A DNA stretch of 64,000 nucleotides from CAZVLQ01 sp964628185 (GCA_964628185.1 CAZVLQ010000009.1:9931-73930); one strand, 5' to 3'; shown: positions 24,283 to 33,916, counted from the first letter of the stretch. Translations and numbers: made by a program. Notes: generated by a model from the letters alone, not told the origin.

Positions 24283-26063
24283 ACCTTGCTTGCAAGCGGT
24301 AATCCGGCGGACGGCAAGGATGTTGAAGCAGCGGTCTCCGCCTGTTCAAACTGTAGCCGGTACAGCTCGGCATAAAGCCCGCCCTGCTGCAACAGTTCCC
24401 GGTGTGTTCCCGTTTGCGCCACACGGCCATTGTCCAGAACAACGATACGGTCGGCATGGCGAATCGTGGACAGGCGATGCGCTATGACGATCACAGTGCG
24501 TCCCAGCATCAGGCGATCAATGGCCTGCTGCACCAGGCGCTCGGACTCGGTATCCAGGCTGCTTGTTGCTTCGTCGAGAATCAGTATGGGCGCATCCTTG
24601 AGCAGCGCACGCGCCAGTGACAGCCGCTGGCGCTGACCACCGGACAGAATCACGCCACGTTCACCGATCAGCGTATCGTACCCGTGGGGAAGTTTGGCAA
24701 TAAAGTCATGCGCATTGGCGGCTCTGGCTACATCGATCACCCGCTTGCGGCCCATATTCTCAAGCCCGTAGGCGATGTTGTTGAACACGGTGTCGTTAAA
24801 CAGGATCACTTCCTGGGCCACCATCGCCATCCCGGCGCGCAATGAGGCCTGCGTCACCTTGCGTACGTCATGGCCGTCAATCAGCACCGCTCCCTCCGTC
24901 ACATCCATAAAACGGGGCAGAAGATTCACCAGCGAGCTTTTGCCGGCACCGCTGTGACCTACCAGCGCCACCACTTCGCCCGCCCGTACATCAAAACTGA
25001 CATCCGAAAGAACCTGCTTCCCCATACCCGGATATTGCAGCGCTACATGTTCAAAGCGGATAAGTTCGGAAAAGCCGGGCAAGACAACGGCATCCGCTGC
25101 ATCTTCAACCATGACGGGGTCATCCAGCACGTCAAACACGCGTTCCGCTGCCGCCAGTCCCTGCTGAATTTCATTATTGGCCCGCGATAGCCGCTTGACC
25201 GGCTCATACAGCATGATGAGAGCAGCCAGGAAGGAGACCAGCGTTCCCGCCGTTGTCTGGCCTGAAGCGACCCTTAATCCGCCGTAGAGCAAAACGCCGG
25301 CGATGCCGAAACCCGCCAGCAGTTCCATAATGGGAAAAGACAGCGCATGCACACGGAATATGCGCATCTGATGACGCAGGAAATCGCCCGTAATTTTCCG
25401 GAAGCGACCGCGCTCATAATCCTCCATGCCGAATGCCTTCACTACCCGGATTCCACCCACGGTTTCCTCAACCAGGCTGGTCAGTTCCCCCATCGAAACC
25501 TGTCCATCCATACTTGCATGCCGCATTTTGCGTCCAAAACGTGCGATGGGATACACAACCAGAGGAAAAACCAGCATCGCAATAAGCGCCAGCATCCAGT
25601 CCTGGAAAAAAACCACCCCGAGGAGAAAGATGACGCTGATCGCATCCCGCATCAATGCGGTCACGGACGTGCTGACCGCGGCCTGCACCAGGGTTACGTC
25701 ATAGCTGATACGGGCCAGCAATTCTCCGGTTTTACGGTGTGAAAAAAAAACCAGGGACTGCCTGGAGAGATAGTCATACAGCGTGTTGCGCAGGTCGTAA
25801 ATCACACGCTGGCCGACGAACCCCATCAGATAGGCCTGGCCGTAATAGGCCGCACCCTTGATAACATACAGGCCGATCACCAGCAGGGGAATCAGATAGA
25901 TCAGGTGGGTATTCCGGCCGGACAGGGCCTCATCCAGCGCCGGTTTAAGCGCCCATGCCAGCGCTGCCGTACATGCACCAAGTACCACCATGCAGCACAT
26001 CGCCACGCCCACCCGACCGCGATAAGGGCGCAGAAAACCAAGTAATCTCAGATAGATCGCCAT
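24279..26063 (-). CDS. msbA: Lipid A / lipid-linked oligosaccharide ABC transporter MsbA
   Basis: A 594-residue half transporter. Six transmembrane helices (about 1-310) are followed by an ATPase domain with Walker A VGHSGAGKSS near 374, signature LSGGQRQRL near 483, Walker B ILILDEATS near 503, and the H-loop in IAHRLS. It flips lipid A core across the inner membrane, and related proteins flip other lipid-linked glycans. It starts 2 bp after the amidase stop, inside the polysaccharide run, so a substrate made by this locus is possible. Length and motifs favour MsbA. Confidence 0.9.
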   Translation of the reverse strand: MAIYLRLLGFLRPYRGRVGVAMCCMVVLGACTAALAWALKPALDEALSGRNTHLIYLIPLLVIGLYVIKGAAYYGQAYLMGFVGQRVIYDLRNTLYDYLSRQSLVFFSHRKTGELLARISYDVTLVQAAVSTSVTALMRDAISVIFLLGVVFFQDWMLALIAMLVFPLVVYPIARFGRKMRHASMDGQVSMGELTSLVEETVGGIRVVKAFGMEDYERGRFRKITGDFLRHQMRIFRVHALSFPIMELLAGFGIAGVLLYGGLRVASGQTTAGTLVSFLAALIMLYEPVKRLSRANNEIQQGLAAAERVFDVLDDPVMVEDAADAVVLPGFSELIRFEHVALQYPGMGKQVLSDVSFDVRAGEVVALVGHSGAGKSSLVNLLPRFMDVTEGAVLIDGHDVRKVTQASLRAGMAMVAQEVILFNDTVFNNIAYGLENMGRKRVIDVARAANAHDFIAKLPHGYDTLIGERGVILSGGQRQRLSLARALLKDAPILILDEATSSLDTESERLVQQAIDRLMLGRTVIVIAHRLSTIRHADRIVVLDNGRVAQTGTHRELLQQGGLYAELYRLQFEQAETAASTSLPSAGLPLASKV

Positions 26064-26065
26064 AA

Positions 26066-27382
26066 TCAGTCAATCAGGTGCGCCGGGCTAAACAGGTGGC
26101 CCGACTTCGAATGGTGCGCAGCAGCTTTTGTGTAAAGGTCAGGGCCAGACCCGATGAGCATGGTCCGTGGACTTCCACCGACCCTGGCACGATGTATATG
26201 CCGTTTCCGTTTTGGTGCGGAGAGGCGCCCCTGTCTGCGCAGAAATGACTCACTGGCCTGCAGCAATGCCAGCGCCAGGCGCTTCTGGTGCCGCGAACTG
26301 CGCAGCATCCGCTCCCGCCTCGGATTGGAGATATAATCCATCTCCACCAGCACACTGGGAATCTCCGGTGCTCCGAGTACGACAAAACGGGCATGCTTGG
26401 GTACACTATATTTGACGGGGCCGATTTTGCGCACTTTTTTAAGCACCTCTTCTGCCAGCAACTGGGCGCTGTTCAGGCTGTCCCGCTTGACCAGATCGGC
26501 AAGAATACGGCTGACCAGGGGGTCCCGTACCTCCCCCGGAGCGGCGCCACCGATCACATCCGAAGCATTTTCCTTTTTTGCCAGCATGGCTGCGATATGG
26601 TCCGATGCTCCTTTCTCGGAAAGGGTGTACACGCTTGCGCCTGAAACGCCATGCTGCTTCACCGAATCCGCATGAATACTGATCATGATATCCGCCCTGG
26701 CCCTGCGGGCCAGCCGCACGCGGCGGCGCAAGGGCACGTAGTAATCGCCCCTGCGCGTGAGCACGGCTCGCATGCCGGGCGTGACATTGATGGCGGCCGC
26801 CAGCCTTCTGGCTACTGCCAGTGTAATGTTCTTTTCCTTCACGCCATGCGGCCCGATGGCACCCGGGTCCTCGCCGCCGTGGCCCGCATCCACCGCGATA
26901 ATAACCTTCTTGCGGGCACGAACCTGCGCGGCCGTAACCATGGCATGGTCCTTCTTGCGCTTGCGAAAAAGATCCACCACCAGCCGATACGGCTTGCCAT
27001 ACATGGGCTTGAGAAGAAAGGAACGGGGACGAACTTTCTCTTTTACATCCATTACCAGGCGCAGCATGCCGCCACGCATTCCATGGCGAATCGCGGATAG
27101 CACCGGATCATGTCCGATGATATGACTCAGCTGGACATGCAGGCGAGCGGCCCGTACATCCATAACGATACGTTCCGGTGATGTCAGCCGGAAGACCCGG
27201 TAATGCACCGGAGCGCTCAGGTCAAACACGATACGCGTATGATCCGGCGCCGACCAGACCCGGGCATCCCTGATGACCGGCGTGGCGGCCATGGCTGAAT
27301 CGACCCAGATTAGCGCCAGCAATGCGATAACCCACGCGCCCCGGTGGGCACCGGGCAAAAAAAATGAATACCTCCTTTTCAT
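26066..27382 (-). CDS. amiC: N-acetylmuramoyl-L-alanine amidase (AmiC type)
   Basis: A 438-residue periplasmic zinc amidase. A signal peptide or anchor (about 12-32, cleavage near SAMA) is followed by an AMIN domain (about 36-135) that targets it to wall or septum, then Amidase_3 (about 158-385). Zinc and catalytic residues appear in AVDAGHGGEDPGA, KEKNITLAVARRL, ISIHAD and VEMDYISN. The C-terminal 45 residues are basic and unmatched, with no LysM domain. It cuts the amide between MurNAc and the stem peptide. It overlaps the Wzy-like gene by 4 bp, so it is embedded in the polysaccharide operon. Confidence 0.9.
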   Translation of the reverse strand: MKRRYSFFLPGAHRGAWVIALLALIWVDSAMAATPVIRDARVWSAPDHTRIVFDLSAPVHYRVFRLTSPERIVMDVRAARLHVQLSHIIGHDPVLSAIRHGMRGGMLRLVMDVKEKVRPRSFLLKPMYGKPYRLVVDLFRKRKKDHAMVTAAQVRARKKVIIAVDAGHGGEDPGAIGPHGVKEKNITLAVARRLAAAINVTPGMRAVLTRRGDYYVPLRRRVRLARRARADIMISIHADSVKQHGVSGASVYTLSEKGASDHIAAMLAKKENASDVIGGAAPGEVRDPLVSRILADLVKRDSLNSAQLLAEEVLKKVRKIGPVKYSVPKHARFVVLGAPEIPSVLVEMDYISNPRRERMLRSSRHQKRLALALLQASESFLRRQGRLSAPKRKRHIHRARVGGSPRTMLIGSGPDLYTKAAAHHSKSGHLFSPAHLID

Positions 27383-28797
27383 GCTGTTTCTTCCGCTTGC
27401 ACAGCCTCTCCCCTTCTTTCCCGCTCAAGCAGCAGGGCCGCAAGCATCAAACCAAGAAGAATCATGAGCGGCTCCATGATACGCACAATAATAAATGTAT
27501 TGGAACCGACGGCATGAAACAGCAAGCCGCCAAAGCCGCACAGTGTTCCCAGTGACGCGCCCCTGATTCTGGCATCCCCGATCTCCCGATGGCATTTCCT
27601 CAGCAACACCCAGATACGGCGCAGAAACCAGAAAAACAACGTCAGGCCGATCAGCCCCGATTCAAGCAACACGCGCGGATATTGCGCATCAAGAAAACGA
27701 CCACCGGTCACGCCGACGCCAAGCAGGGGATGCTTGGGGAAATCTTTGGTCAGCACAAGCTTCCATGCTTCCAGCCTTTCGCTGGTTGATGTATCGATAT
27801 GCACGCCGCCCACGTCGAGCTGTCCGGCTTCAGGCGGTTGCGTGAATGTGAACATCACGCGGTTAACAACATTGGCCGGCAGTACGAAAGGCATCAGCAT
27901 CATACCCAGCAATGCACAGCCAATCAGAAAACGCTTCTTCCTTGATAAGATAATAAAAAGCCCGCCCATCACGACAAAGGCAAGATAGGAAGAACGCGAT
28001 TCCGTAAAGGCCAGGGGAACAATAATGATGCCCAGCAAGATGATCCAGAACAGGCGCATATTCTTTTTCTCTTCGTCGAGAAAGATGCCCAGCGTCACGG
28101 AGAACATCAACACCAGGTAACCGCCGAAGGTGTTGGGTTCGCCGACTTCACCCTCGAAGGGCGCGGAAACCCGCTCCCCGCTGGGAATCTGCGCAATACC
28201 GACCACACTGACGACAAAGCAGGTGAACAGCATCACCGTGATGTAACGCTTGATCGCTTCTTCATCATGGACCTGGTTAATAATCATGTAAAACAGGAGA
28301 AAGTATTCAACATATTTGAGAACAAAAAAGAATCCAAAGTTGCCCACACGGCCGGCGCCAAAACCGAGCAGGGTTGACAGCAGCGCAGCCATTAAATAAT
28401 AGAAAATCGGCTGATTGATCGGTGTCTTGCGCACGAATCCCAATTCCTTCCGTATGGCCATGCGGAACAACCAGGTCAGGCTGATAATCATCAGCATCAG
28501 ATCATCCAGGCGAATCGTGACGCCGCGTGAAGCGGTCGTACCGAGCGTGTCGATTGTTTTTTCACCACCCCCGAACTGCAATTCCGGCGATAGCAGGGTA
28601 GACAGGATAAGCAGGTAGAGTGCCAGTTCAACGCTGGAAAACGTAACGACCGCGACCAGCAGGCCGGCGCTGACCAGAAACGCCGTCTTCTCCGCCGCGG
28701 GCGCAACCATATAAGCCGAAAAAAGCAACAGGGTGCCCAGCACCAGGGTAAACATAACCGCGGGGGGAAACGGCACCCTGACAGAAATGCTGCTCAT
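27379..28797 (-). CDS. O-antigen polymerase/ligase-family membrane protein (Wzy_C)
   Basis: A 472-residue protein with about 11-12 membrane helices. The Wzy_C (PF04932-type) region spans about 195-395. A large periplasmic loop (about 312-370) contains a conserved SERLEAWKLVLTKDFPKHPLLGVG block with the Arg and His expected for polymerase or ligase activity. It would polymerise or ligate the glycan exported by this locus. It lies 2 bp after the 65-residue gene and overlaps the amidase gene. Wzy versus WaaL cannot be told apart by sequence alone. Confidence 0.82.
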   Translation of the reverse strand: MSSISVRVPFPPAVMFTLVLGTLLLFSAYMVAPAAEKTAFLVSAGLLVAVVTFSSVELALYLLILSTLLSPELQFGGGEKTIDTLGTTASRGVTIRLDDLMLMIISLTWLFRMAIRKELGFVRKTPINQPIFYYLMAALLSTLLGFGAGRVGNFGFFFVLKYVEYFLLFYMIINQVHDEEAIKRYITVMLFTCFVVSVVGIAQIPSGERVSAPFEGEVGEPNTFGGYLVLMFSVTLGIFLDEEKKNMRLFWIILLGIIIVPLAFTESRSSYLAFVVMGGLFIILSRKKRFLIGCALLGMMLMPFVLPANVVNRVMFTFTQPPEAGQLDVGGVHIDTSTSERLEAWKLVLTKDFPKHPLLGVGVTGGRFLDAQYPRVLLESGLIGLTLFFWFLRRIWVLLRKCHREIGDARIRGASLGTLCGFGGLLFHAVGSNTFIIVRIMEPLMILLGLMLAALLLERERRGEAVQAEETA

Positions 28798-28799
28798 GT

Positions 28800-28997
28800 T
28801 TACTTCCCTTGTTCCAGTTGCTTCAACCGCTCCTCGTCAAAGGGATGATATCCCTGATTATACTCATCGCCAAATTTGCTGCTGCATGTCCACATGAAAG
28901 CCAGCATCAATGCGGCAAAAAGCAGGAAGATCACGATAATTCGGATACGCCTGCGCTGCTGCTCCTTTCGCAGTATATGGTCCAGATCGTGCTGCAT
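28800..28997 (-). CDS. Small single-pass membrane protein of unknown function
   Basis: A 65-residue protein. A basic N-terminus (KEQQRRRIR) precedes one transmembrane helix at about 20-38, ending near a Cys at 38, and an acidic, tyrosine-containing tail follows (YNQGYHPFDEERLKQLEQGK). By charge the N-terminus should be cytoplasmic. It is placed between the tyrosine kinase and the polymerase with a 2-bp spacer to the latter, so it is very likely translated. No family is recognised. It could be an accessory of the kinase/polymerase complex; that is inference. Confidence 0.6.
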   Translation of the reverse strand: MQHDLDHILRKEQQRRRIRIIVIFLLFAALMLAFMWTCSSKFGDEYNQGYHPFDEERLKQLEQGK

Positions 28998-29079
28998 CTT
29001 TCTACTTCACTCCTTTTGAGGGCCGGGCAGGACAGCCGGCAGCGACTGGCTTTGCAGGCACCCCGCCCCGACTCCGCAA

Positions 29080-31257
29080 CTACTCACCATAGGCCTCCTG
29101 ATAGCGGCTCAATTTGAACTTGGCATAGTCGGTGGAGACTTCGCCACGGACGCTGTTCAGTGCGGCGCCCAACACCTTTCCACCCACGGATTCGATGCCG
29201 GTTTTCATCCGTTTCAGTACGGCGCGCGCAACGGCGCCAATCTGGTAGACCAGCAGTACGCCATCAACCTTTCCGGCAATGACCGTGGCATCCGTCGTGT
29301 GCAACAATGGCGGTGCATCCAGGATGACCATGTCGTACTCTTTTCTGGCCTCCGCAAGCAACCTGTCCATGGCGGGCGTGGCGAGCAGGTCGGACGTGTT
29401 GGAAACCTTTCGGCCACAGGTGATAATGTCCAGCTGATCCAGTCCGGGAGTCATCAGGGCATGGTCCACGCCAAAACTGCCCAGCATGATATCGGAGATA
29501 CGCCGAACGGCCTTTTGCCATGGCATCTGATCCAGCAGATACTCGCTCAGGCCCGGCTCGCGATGCAGGCCGAACAGCCTGAATTGCATGGGCTTGCGCA
29601 TGTCCGCATCAATCAGCAGCACGCGACCGCCCTGCTGCGCCACAACCGTAGCCAGGTTTGCCGCAACCGTGCTTTTACCTTCCTTGATCGTGGAACTGCT
29701 GACGAGAATTACACGATTCTCCTTCAGTTGGGAATAAAGCAGGTTGGTGCGCAGGCTGCGATAGGATTCGGCAATGGTTGAAGCAGGAGCGAAATGCGTG
29801 ATTAACCGCATTTGCCGTTCCAGTTCGCTACCGCTCGTGGACAACCCCTTCATACCGGAAAACAGCGCTTTCGCCTCATCATGCGAGAGGTGAGGGATGA
29901 AGCCGACAACCGGTACATTGAGAAAACCCTCTACCTCCTCAATGGTTCCGGCGGATGAATCGAAGGACTCAAGCACCAGGGAAATAATCAGGCCCAGAGC
30001 CAGCCCAAGGATAAAACCGGCGATGGCCGTACGCGCGCTGCGCACGGGATTGATCCGTTTGTGTGAAAGCAGCGCCGGACGCAGGACGCTGACCTGAGCC
30101 ACTTTTTCCGCTTCCTTGATCAGGGCTTCCTGGTATTTCTTCTCCAGCTGGCCGAACAGGGTTTCATTGGTATCCACCGCCCGCTCCAGTCGGCGCAGTT
30201 TCAGCACCTGGTCCGGCATACCGTGATATTTTCGTTCCATTTCCTCAATATTGAGTTGTAAATCAGTCATGCGCTTCTGCGTAATTTCCACCTGATTTTT
30301 CAATTCACTCAGCATGCCGGCAAGGATATCGGCGGCCTGTAAACGCAGTTCCTGAACAGCGGGATGCGCATCCGTGAAATGCGTGGATAATTTGGTATGC
30401 TTCAGGGCCATGGCCATCAGGCGCTTGTTCAGTTCGTCAAAATACGGACTGACCTTACCGGGAACGCTCACCGCCCTGTAATCCCAGCTGCCATGGGCAA
30501 TACGCTGACTCAGTTCGGAAAGAGCGAATTTAAGGTCGTTCAGATGCGCTGCTGCGTTCCTGTATTCTTTCTCCATGCCGGCAACAAGCTTCGACAACAC
30601 CTTTGAACCCTGTGCACCTGTATAAAGATGATTTTTTTCGCGAAAATCACTCACGGCCTCCTCGGATTCCTTCAGACGACCGCTAAGAATAACAAGCTGC
30701 TGCCGGATAAATCGCTTGGCGCTGAAGATCTGCTTGCTCTTTTCCTCAATATTGAAAGCGCGAAACTCCTCGGCAACCGCCTGGGCCAGATTGCGGGCGA
30801 ATTCCGGATTGGAAGCGGCAGTCTTGATGGTGATTATACGGCTGTCGTTGACCTGCTTTGCCTTGATATCCCGTTTGAGATCCAGCACCGCCTTCATATA
30901 TTGTGGATTGTTACGTATTTCTTCACTGCTCAGAGATCTCGGAACCAGGCCCAGGCGTTTGGCCACCCGCTCCACCAGGGTATAGGATTTTACCAGCGCC
31001 AGTTGCGTGCTCATGTCTTCCGACCGAACGAACTGTCCACCCCGCAGGAGCAAATCCGACAGGCTTCCGGGCTGTGCCACCTTGACCATGACGCTGGAAG
31101 CATAAAGCGGCGGCGGCTGGTTCACCCAGGTAAACAGCCAGCTGAATACACCCATGAAGACCGCGCAAACCAGAATCACCCAGCGACGACGCTTGATGAT
31201 CTGCCAGTATTCCTCCAGATTCAGTTCATAGCCGCTTGTCGCCGTCTGGTCTGCCAT
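29080..31257 (-). CDS. Wzc-type polysaccharide co-polymerase / BY-kinase
   Basis: A 725-residue inner-membrane protein. An N-terminal Wzz domain (about 12-110) has a first helix near 28-46. A long periplasmic coiled coil (about 175-375) leads to the PDQVLKLRRLER motif near 347 (GNVR/PxxxLxR type). A second membrane helix lies near 412-430. The tyrosine kinase domain follows, with an altered Walker A (SSTIKEGKST near 522, where PGEGKST is usual), Walker A' VLLIDADMRKP near 545 and Walker B MVILDAPP near 639. The C-terminus has only three spaced tyrosines (DY, RY, AY) rather than a dense cluster. It controls chain length together with the exporter 19 bp upstream. Confidence 0.9.
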   Translation of the reverse strand: MADQTATSGYELNLEEYWQIIKRRRWVILVCAVFMGVFSWLFTWVNQPPPLYASSVMVKVAQPGSLSDLLLRGGQFVRSEDMSTQLALVKSYTLVERVAKRLGLVPRSLSSEEIRNNPQYMKAVLDLKRDIKAKQVNDSRIITIKTAASNPEFARNLAQAVAEEFRAFNIEEKSKQIFSAKRFIRQQLVILSGRLKESEEAVSDFREKNHLYTGAQGSKVLSKLVAGMEKEYRNAAAHLNDLKFALSELSQRIAHGSWDYRAVSVPGKVSPYFDELNKRLMAMALKHTKLSTHFTDAHPAVQELRLQAADILAGMLSELKNQVEITQKRMTDLQLNIEEMERKYHGMPDQVLKLRRLERAVDTNETLFGQLEKKYQEALIKEAEKVAQVSVLRPALLSHKRINPVRSARTAIAGFILGLALGLIISLVLESFDSSAGTIEEVEGFLNVPVVGFIPHLSHDEAKALFSGMKGLSTSGSELERQMRLITHFAPASTIAESYRSLRTNLLYSQLKENRVILVSSSTIKEGKSTVAANLATVVAQQGGRVLLIDADMRKPMQFRLFGLHREPGLSEYLLDQMPWQKAVRRISDIMLGSFGVDHALMTPGLDQLDIITCGRKVSNTSDLLATPAMDRLLAEARKEYDMVILDAPPLLHTTDATVIAGKVDGVLLVYQIGAVARAVLKRMKTGIESVGGKVLGAALNSVRGEVSTDYAKFKLSRYQEAYGE

Positions 31258-31276
31258 CGTTAGCGTCCTTGAGTCA

Positions 31277-33916
31277 TCATGGTGTAGTCACAACTGCGCC
31301 ACCGCCAGCGCTGCTGCTCGCACCACGCAGTATGTCACGTACAATGATCACCTCGTCGGCGGCGGTCGCACCCTGCAGAACGGTATTCAGGGTGGGCATC
31401 AGCTTATCAAGCAGGCGGTTCCAGTTGGCGATAGGCTCGGCTGGTACGACAATCACATCCTTGTCCACAAGTTGTGGATTCTGCGTTAAATCGCCCTGCT
31501 CCATGAACCGGTTAAAGGCAATTGGCAAAATCAGGGGGCGGTCCCGGTTTTGCCGGATAATGCGTATATCCTGCATGTAGGCGCTCTCATCAAAGCCGCC
31601 GGCCTTGGAAACCGCATCCAGGAAGCTGATGCCGCCTGTGTAGTCCACGACCCCCGGGTTTTTCACTGACCCAAGCACATATACCCGTCGCTTGGACTGC
31701 GCCACCGACGGCACGAAAATTGTATCGCCGTCATCAATAATCGCATTCTCCCGCCAGTCATTTTCCTGGATGGCGCGCTCTAGGTTCAACACCACCTTGC
31801 CGCCATTGCGTACAATCTGAACCTTGGTCAAATCCGCTTTTCTCGTCGGCCCGCCCACGCGTGAAAGGAATTCCGCCAGGGTTTCCTTACCGGTTAGAAA
31901 ATACGTCCCCGGTCCCGTAGGCTGGCGGGTCAAATCCCGTATTTCACCAAAAATACTGGCGGTCTTGCTTCTTGTGTTGAGAACGATGACATCTACCCTG
32001 GGATGGCGAACAATCCTGGCCATGGATATGGTCATAAAATCATCAATCTCTTGCGCCGTCATCCCGTCCACGTGCAAGGCCTCGAAAAATGGAAGTGATA
32101 TGGTTCCATCAACCTGGACATCGGCCTTGTATCTGGTCGGGGTCCCTCCCTGCCAGAGGGTAATGGACAAGGTGTCTCCTTTTCCAACCTTGTATTGCGG
32201 GATGCCTTTTTCAGTCTTGAACACCTTGTTTTCCCTGATGTGAAACAGATCGCGTGCATGCTGCACCGCCGTCACATCAGGCAGGCGGATATGTTGCGGC
32301 TCATACGCCCGTATAATCGCCCGTCTGTTTTGGCGCAGGGCGGCGGGCGTCATGCCGGGAGGAGCGGGATTCCTGTCGCCAAGTGCATTCACCCGCATAT
32401 CACCCCTGTGGACGCCCTGCCGCGCCAGTAATGTCGTGGTAGCCAGGGCGCGGGCGCGGGACAGGGCGGTATTGTCGGAAAAGACGTTATCGTGAATTGG
32501 CCGCAGATCGGCATGGCCCTCAATGCGATAACGCATACCCCTTCCCTGGCCGGGAAGAGACGCCAGCCAGTTCGTCAGGCGCTGGCCGGCGTTGGCCGGC
32601 AAATCGGCCTTGCCTGTATCAAACAGCAATGTCAGCGGCTTGCCCGTTTCAGGGCCAATAAATACTTTCATGGCCCGTTGCAGGGGTCTCACCCGTGACC
32701 ATACCTCCACGGCGCCGTCCGCCCGCAAGGCGGCAATATCAAGATGGTGCAGATTCAGCAGAACCACATCGCCCAGTGCTACACGCGAATAAAAACCAAA
32801 ATCCGGCACAAGCCCGTGAACCTCGGAAAACCCGCCATCCCATTTCCACACGCCAAGGCCGTGACCATCCGCCGATGCGGCTACGATCTCGCGGGCGCCG
32901 TCATTTTCCAGGTCGCCCGTGTCGAGTGAAACCCACGTTCCCCTGTCTGTTATCGTGTTGCGGTCCCATGACCTTTGTCCCGCTCCAAGCCATGCCCGAA
33001 TACCGGCCTGGTACAGACCAGCAACGATATCCATGTGACCGTCGCCGTTAATATCCGCCACGGCCACGGATTCCGCATCACCATCGGCGGGAAGATATTC
33101 CTGCTCCCACCGGCCGCTGCCATCGCCATACCAGATCTGCACACCACCTACCTGACGCCATACCCGGCGCTCCAGGCGGGCGGCGCCCATTCCTCCCCGG
33201 CGCGACGCGATTACATCAGCATGGCCATCGCCATTGACGTCCGCCACGGCAAGGCCGCTAAAACGTCCTTCCACCATCGGTCCGATTTCACGCACCCAGC
33301 CGCCCCTGCCGTTATTCAGGTAAATATAAATGCCACCGTTCTGTTCGCTGTCCAGGCGCATCGCCACCAGATCAGGCCAGCCATCCTCATTGATATCGGC
33401 GAAACGAACAGCATTGTAGATGCCTTCCTCCTCCGGCTTGGACTGCAAACGCCATTCATGCCTTTCCATATCAAGCGCCCAAACCTGCAGACCCTTTGTG
33501 TCGCCCTGCCCGCCAATGACAATCTCATTGACGCCGTCACCACTGATATCACCAACCGCAAAGGCCCGGGGCTGTATCCCGGTGATCGGGCCGCCCTCCA
33601 GACTCCAGTGACCCTTGCCATCCCCCCATTCGATACGAAAGCCCTGATGGCGCGGCGCGCGACCGCCGATGAGCAGATCCAGGTCCCCGTCGTGATTGAC
33701 ATCGGCCAGTTCCATCGCACGCGAGGCATTGACCCTTTGCGGGCCAATATTGTGCAGGCTGTAGCTGGGAAGCGGCGAATCACTGCCGGTAACGGCCGAG
33801 GTAGGGGCGGGAACCACGGTCCGGCATGCGGCGAACCCGATCACACATACCGCCAACAGGACGGCCGTGACATAGTTGTTTGCTATTCCCCTGCTCACGG
33901 GTAGATATGATTGCAT
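31277..33916 (-). CDS. Fused lipoprotein: FG-GAP/VCBS beta-propeller + OmpA-like domain + Wza-type SLBB polysaccharide exporter
   Basis: An 879-residue protein with an unusual domain order. The signal peptide ends at a lipobox-like GFAAC (Cys31). Seven FG-GAP-type blades follow, with calcium-loop cores at about 72-80, 123-131, 174-182, 226-234, 288-296, 335-343 and a degenerate one at 383-393; this is enough for a closed seven-bladed propeller. Residues about 418-540 resemble an OmpA C-terminal peptidoglycan-binding domain (RIEGHAD, NTALSRARA, RQNRRAIIRAY). Residues about 574-648 are a polysaccharide-export N domain, with SLBB-like domains at about 650-735 and 744-826. A C-terminal helix (828-850) could be the outer-membrane pore helix. 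It lies directly before the Wzc gene. Confidence 0.85.
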   Translation of the reverse strand: MQSYLPVSRGIANNYVTAVLLAVCVIGFAACRTVVPAPTSAVTGSDSPLPSYSLHNIGPQRVNASRAMELADVNHDGDLDLLIGGRAPRHQGFRIEWGDGKGHWSLEGGPITGIQPRAFAVGDISGDGVNEIVIGGQGDTKGLQVWALDMERHEWRLQSKPEEEGIYNAVRFADINEDGWPDLVAMRLDSEQNGGIYIYLNNGRGGWVREIGPMVEGRFSGLAVADVNGDGHADVIASRRGGMGAARLERRVWRQVGGVQIWYGDGSGRWEQEYLPADGDAESVAVADINGDGHMDIVAGLYQAGIRAWLGAGQRSWDRNTITDRGTWVSLDTGDLENDGAREIVAASADGHGLGVWKWDGGFSEVHGLVPDFGFYSRVALGDVVLLNLHHLDIAALRADGAVEVWSRVRPLQRAMKVFIGPETGKPLTLLFDTGKADLPANAGQRLTNWLASLPGQGRGMRYRIEGHADLRPIHDNVFSDNTALSRARALATTTLLARQGVHRGDMRVNALGDRNPAPPGMTPAALRQNRRAIIRAYEPQHIRLPDVTAVQHARDLFHIRENKVFKTEKGIPQYKVGKGDTLSITLWQGGTPTRYKADVQVDGTISLPFFEALHVDGMTAQEIDDFMTISMARIVRHPRVDVIVLNTRSKTASIFGEIRDLTRQPTGPGTYFLTGKETLAEFLSRVGGPTRKADLTKVQIVRNGGKVVLNLERAIQENDWRENAIIDDGDTIFVPSVAQSKRRVYVLGSVKNPGVVDYTGGISFLDAVSKAGGFDESAYMQDIRIIRQNRDRPLILPIAFNRFMEQGDLTQNPQLVDKDVIVVPAEPIANWNRLLDKLMPTLNTVLQGATAADEVIIVRDILRGASSSAGGGAVVTTP

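Noticed and set aside
25025..25041. A stretch in msbA that resembles the MITE end (ACCCGGATATTGCA)
   Set aside because: It lies inside the conserved ATPase coding frame (reads LQYPGMGK) and has no partner repeat, so it is chance similarity.
32975..33904. Long open frame on the plus strand opposite the fusion exporter (309 codons)
   Set aside because: It is antisense to a strongly supported repeat-containing protein; no ribosome site and no recognisable family.
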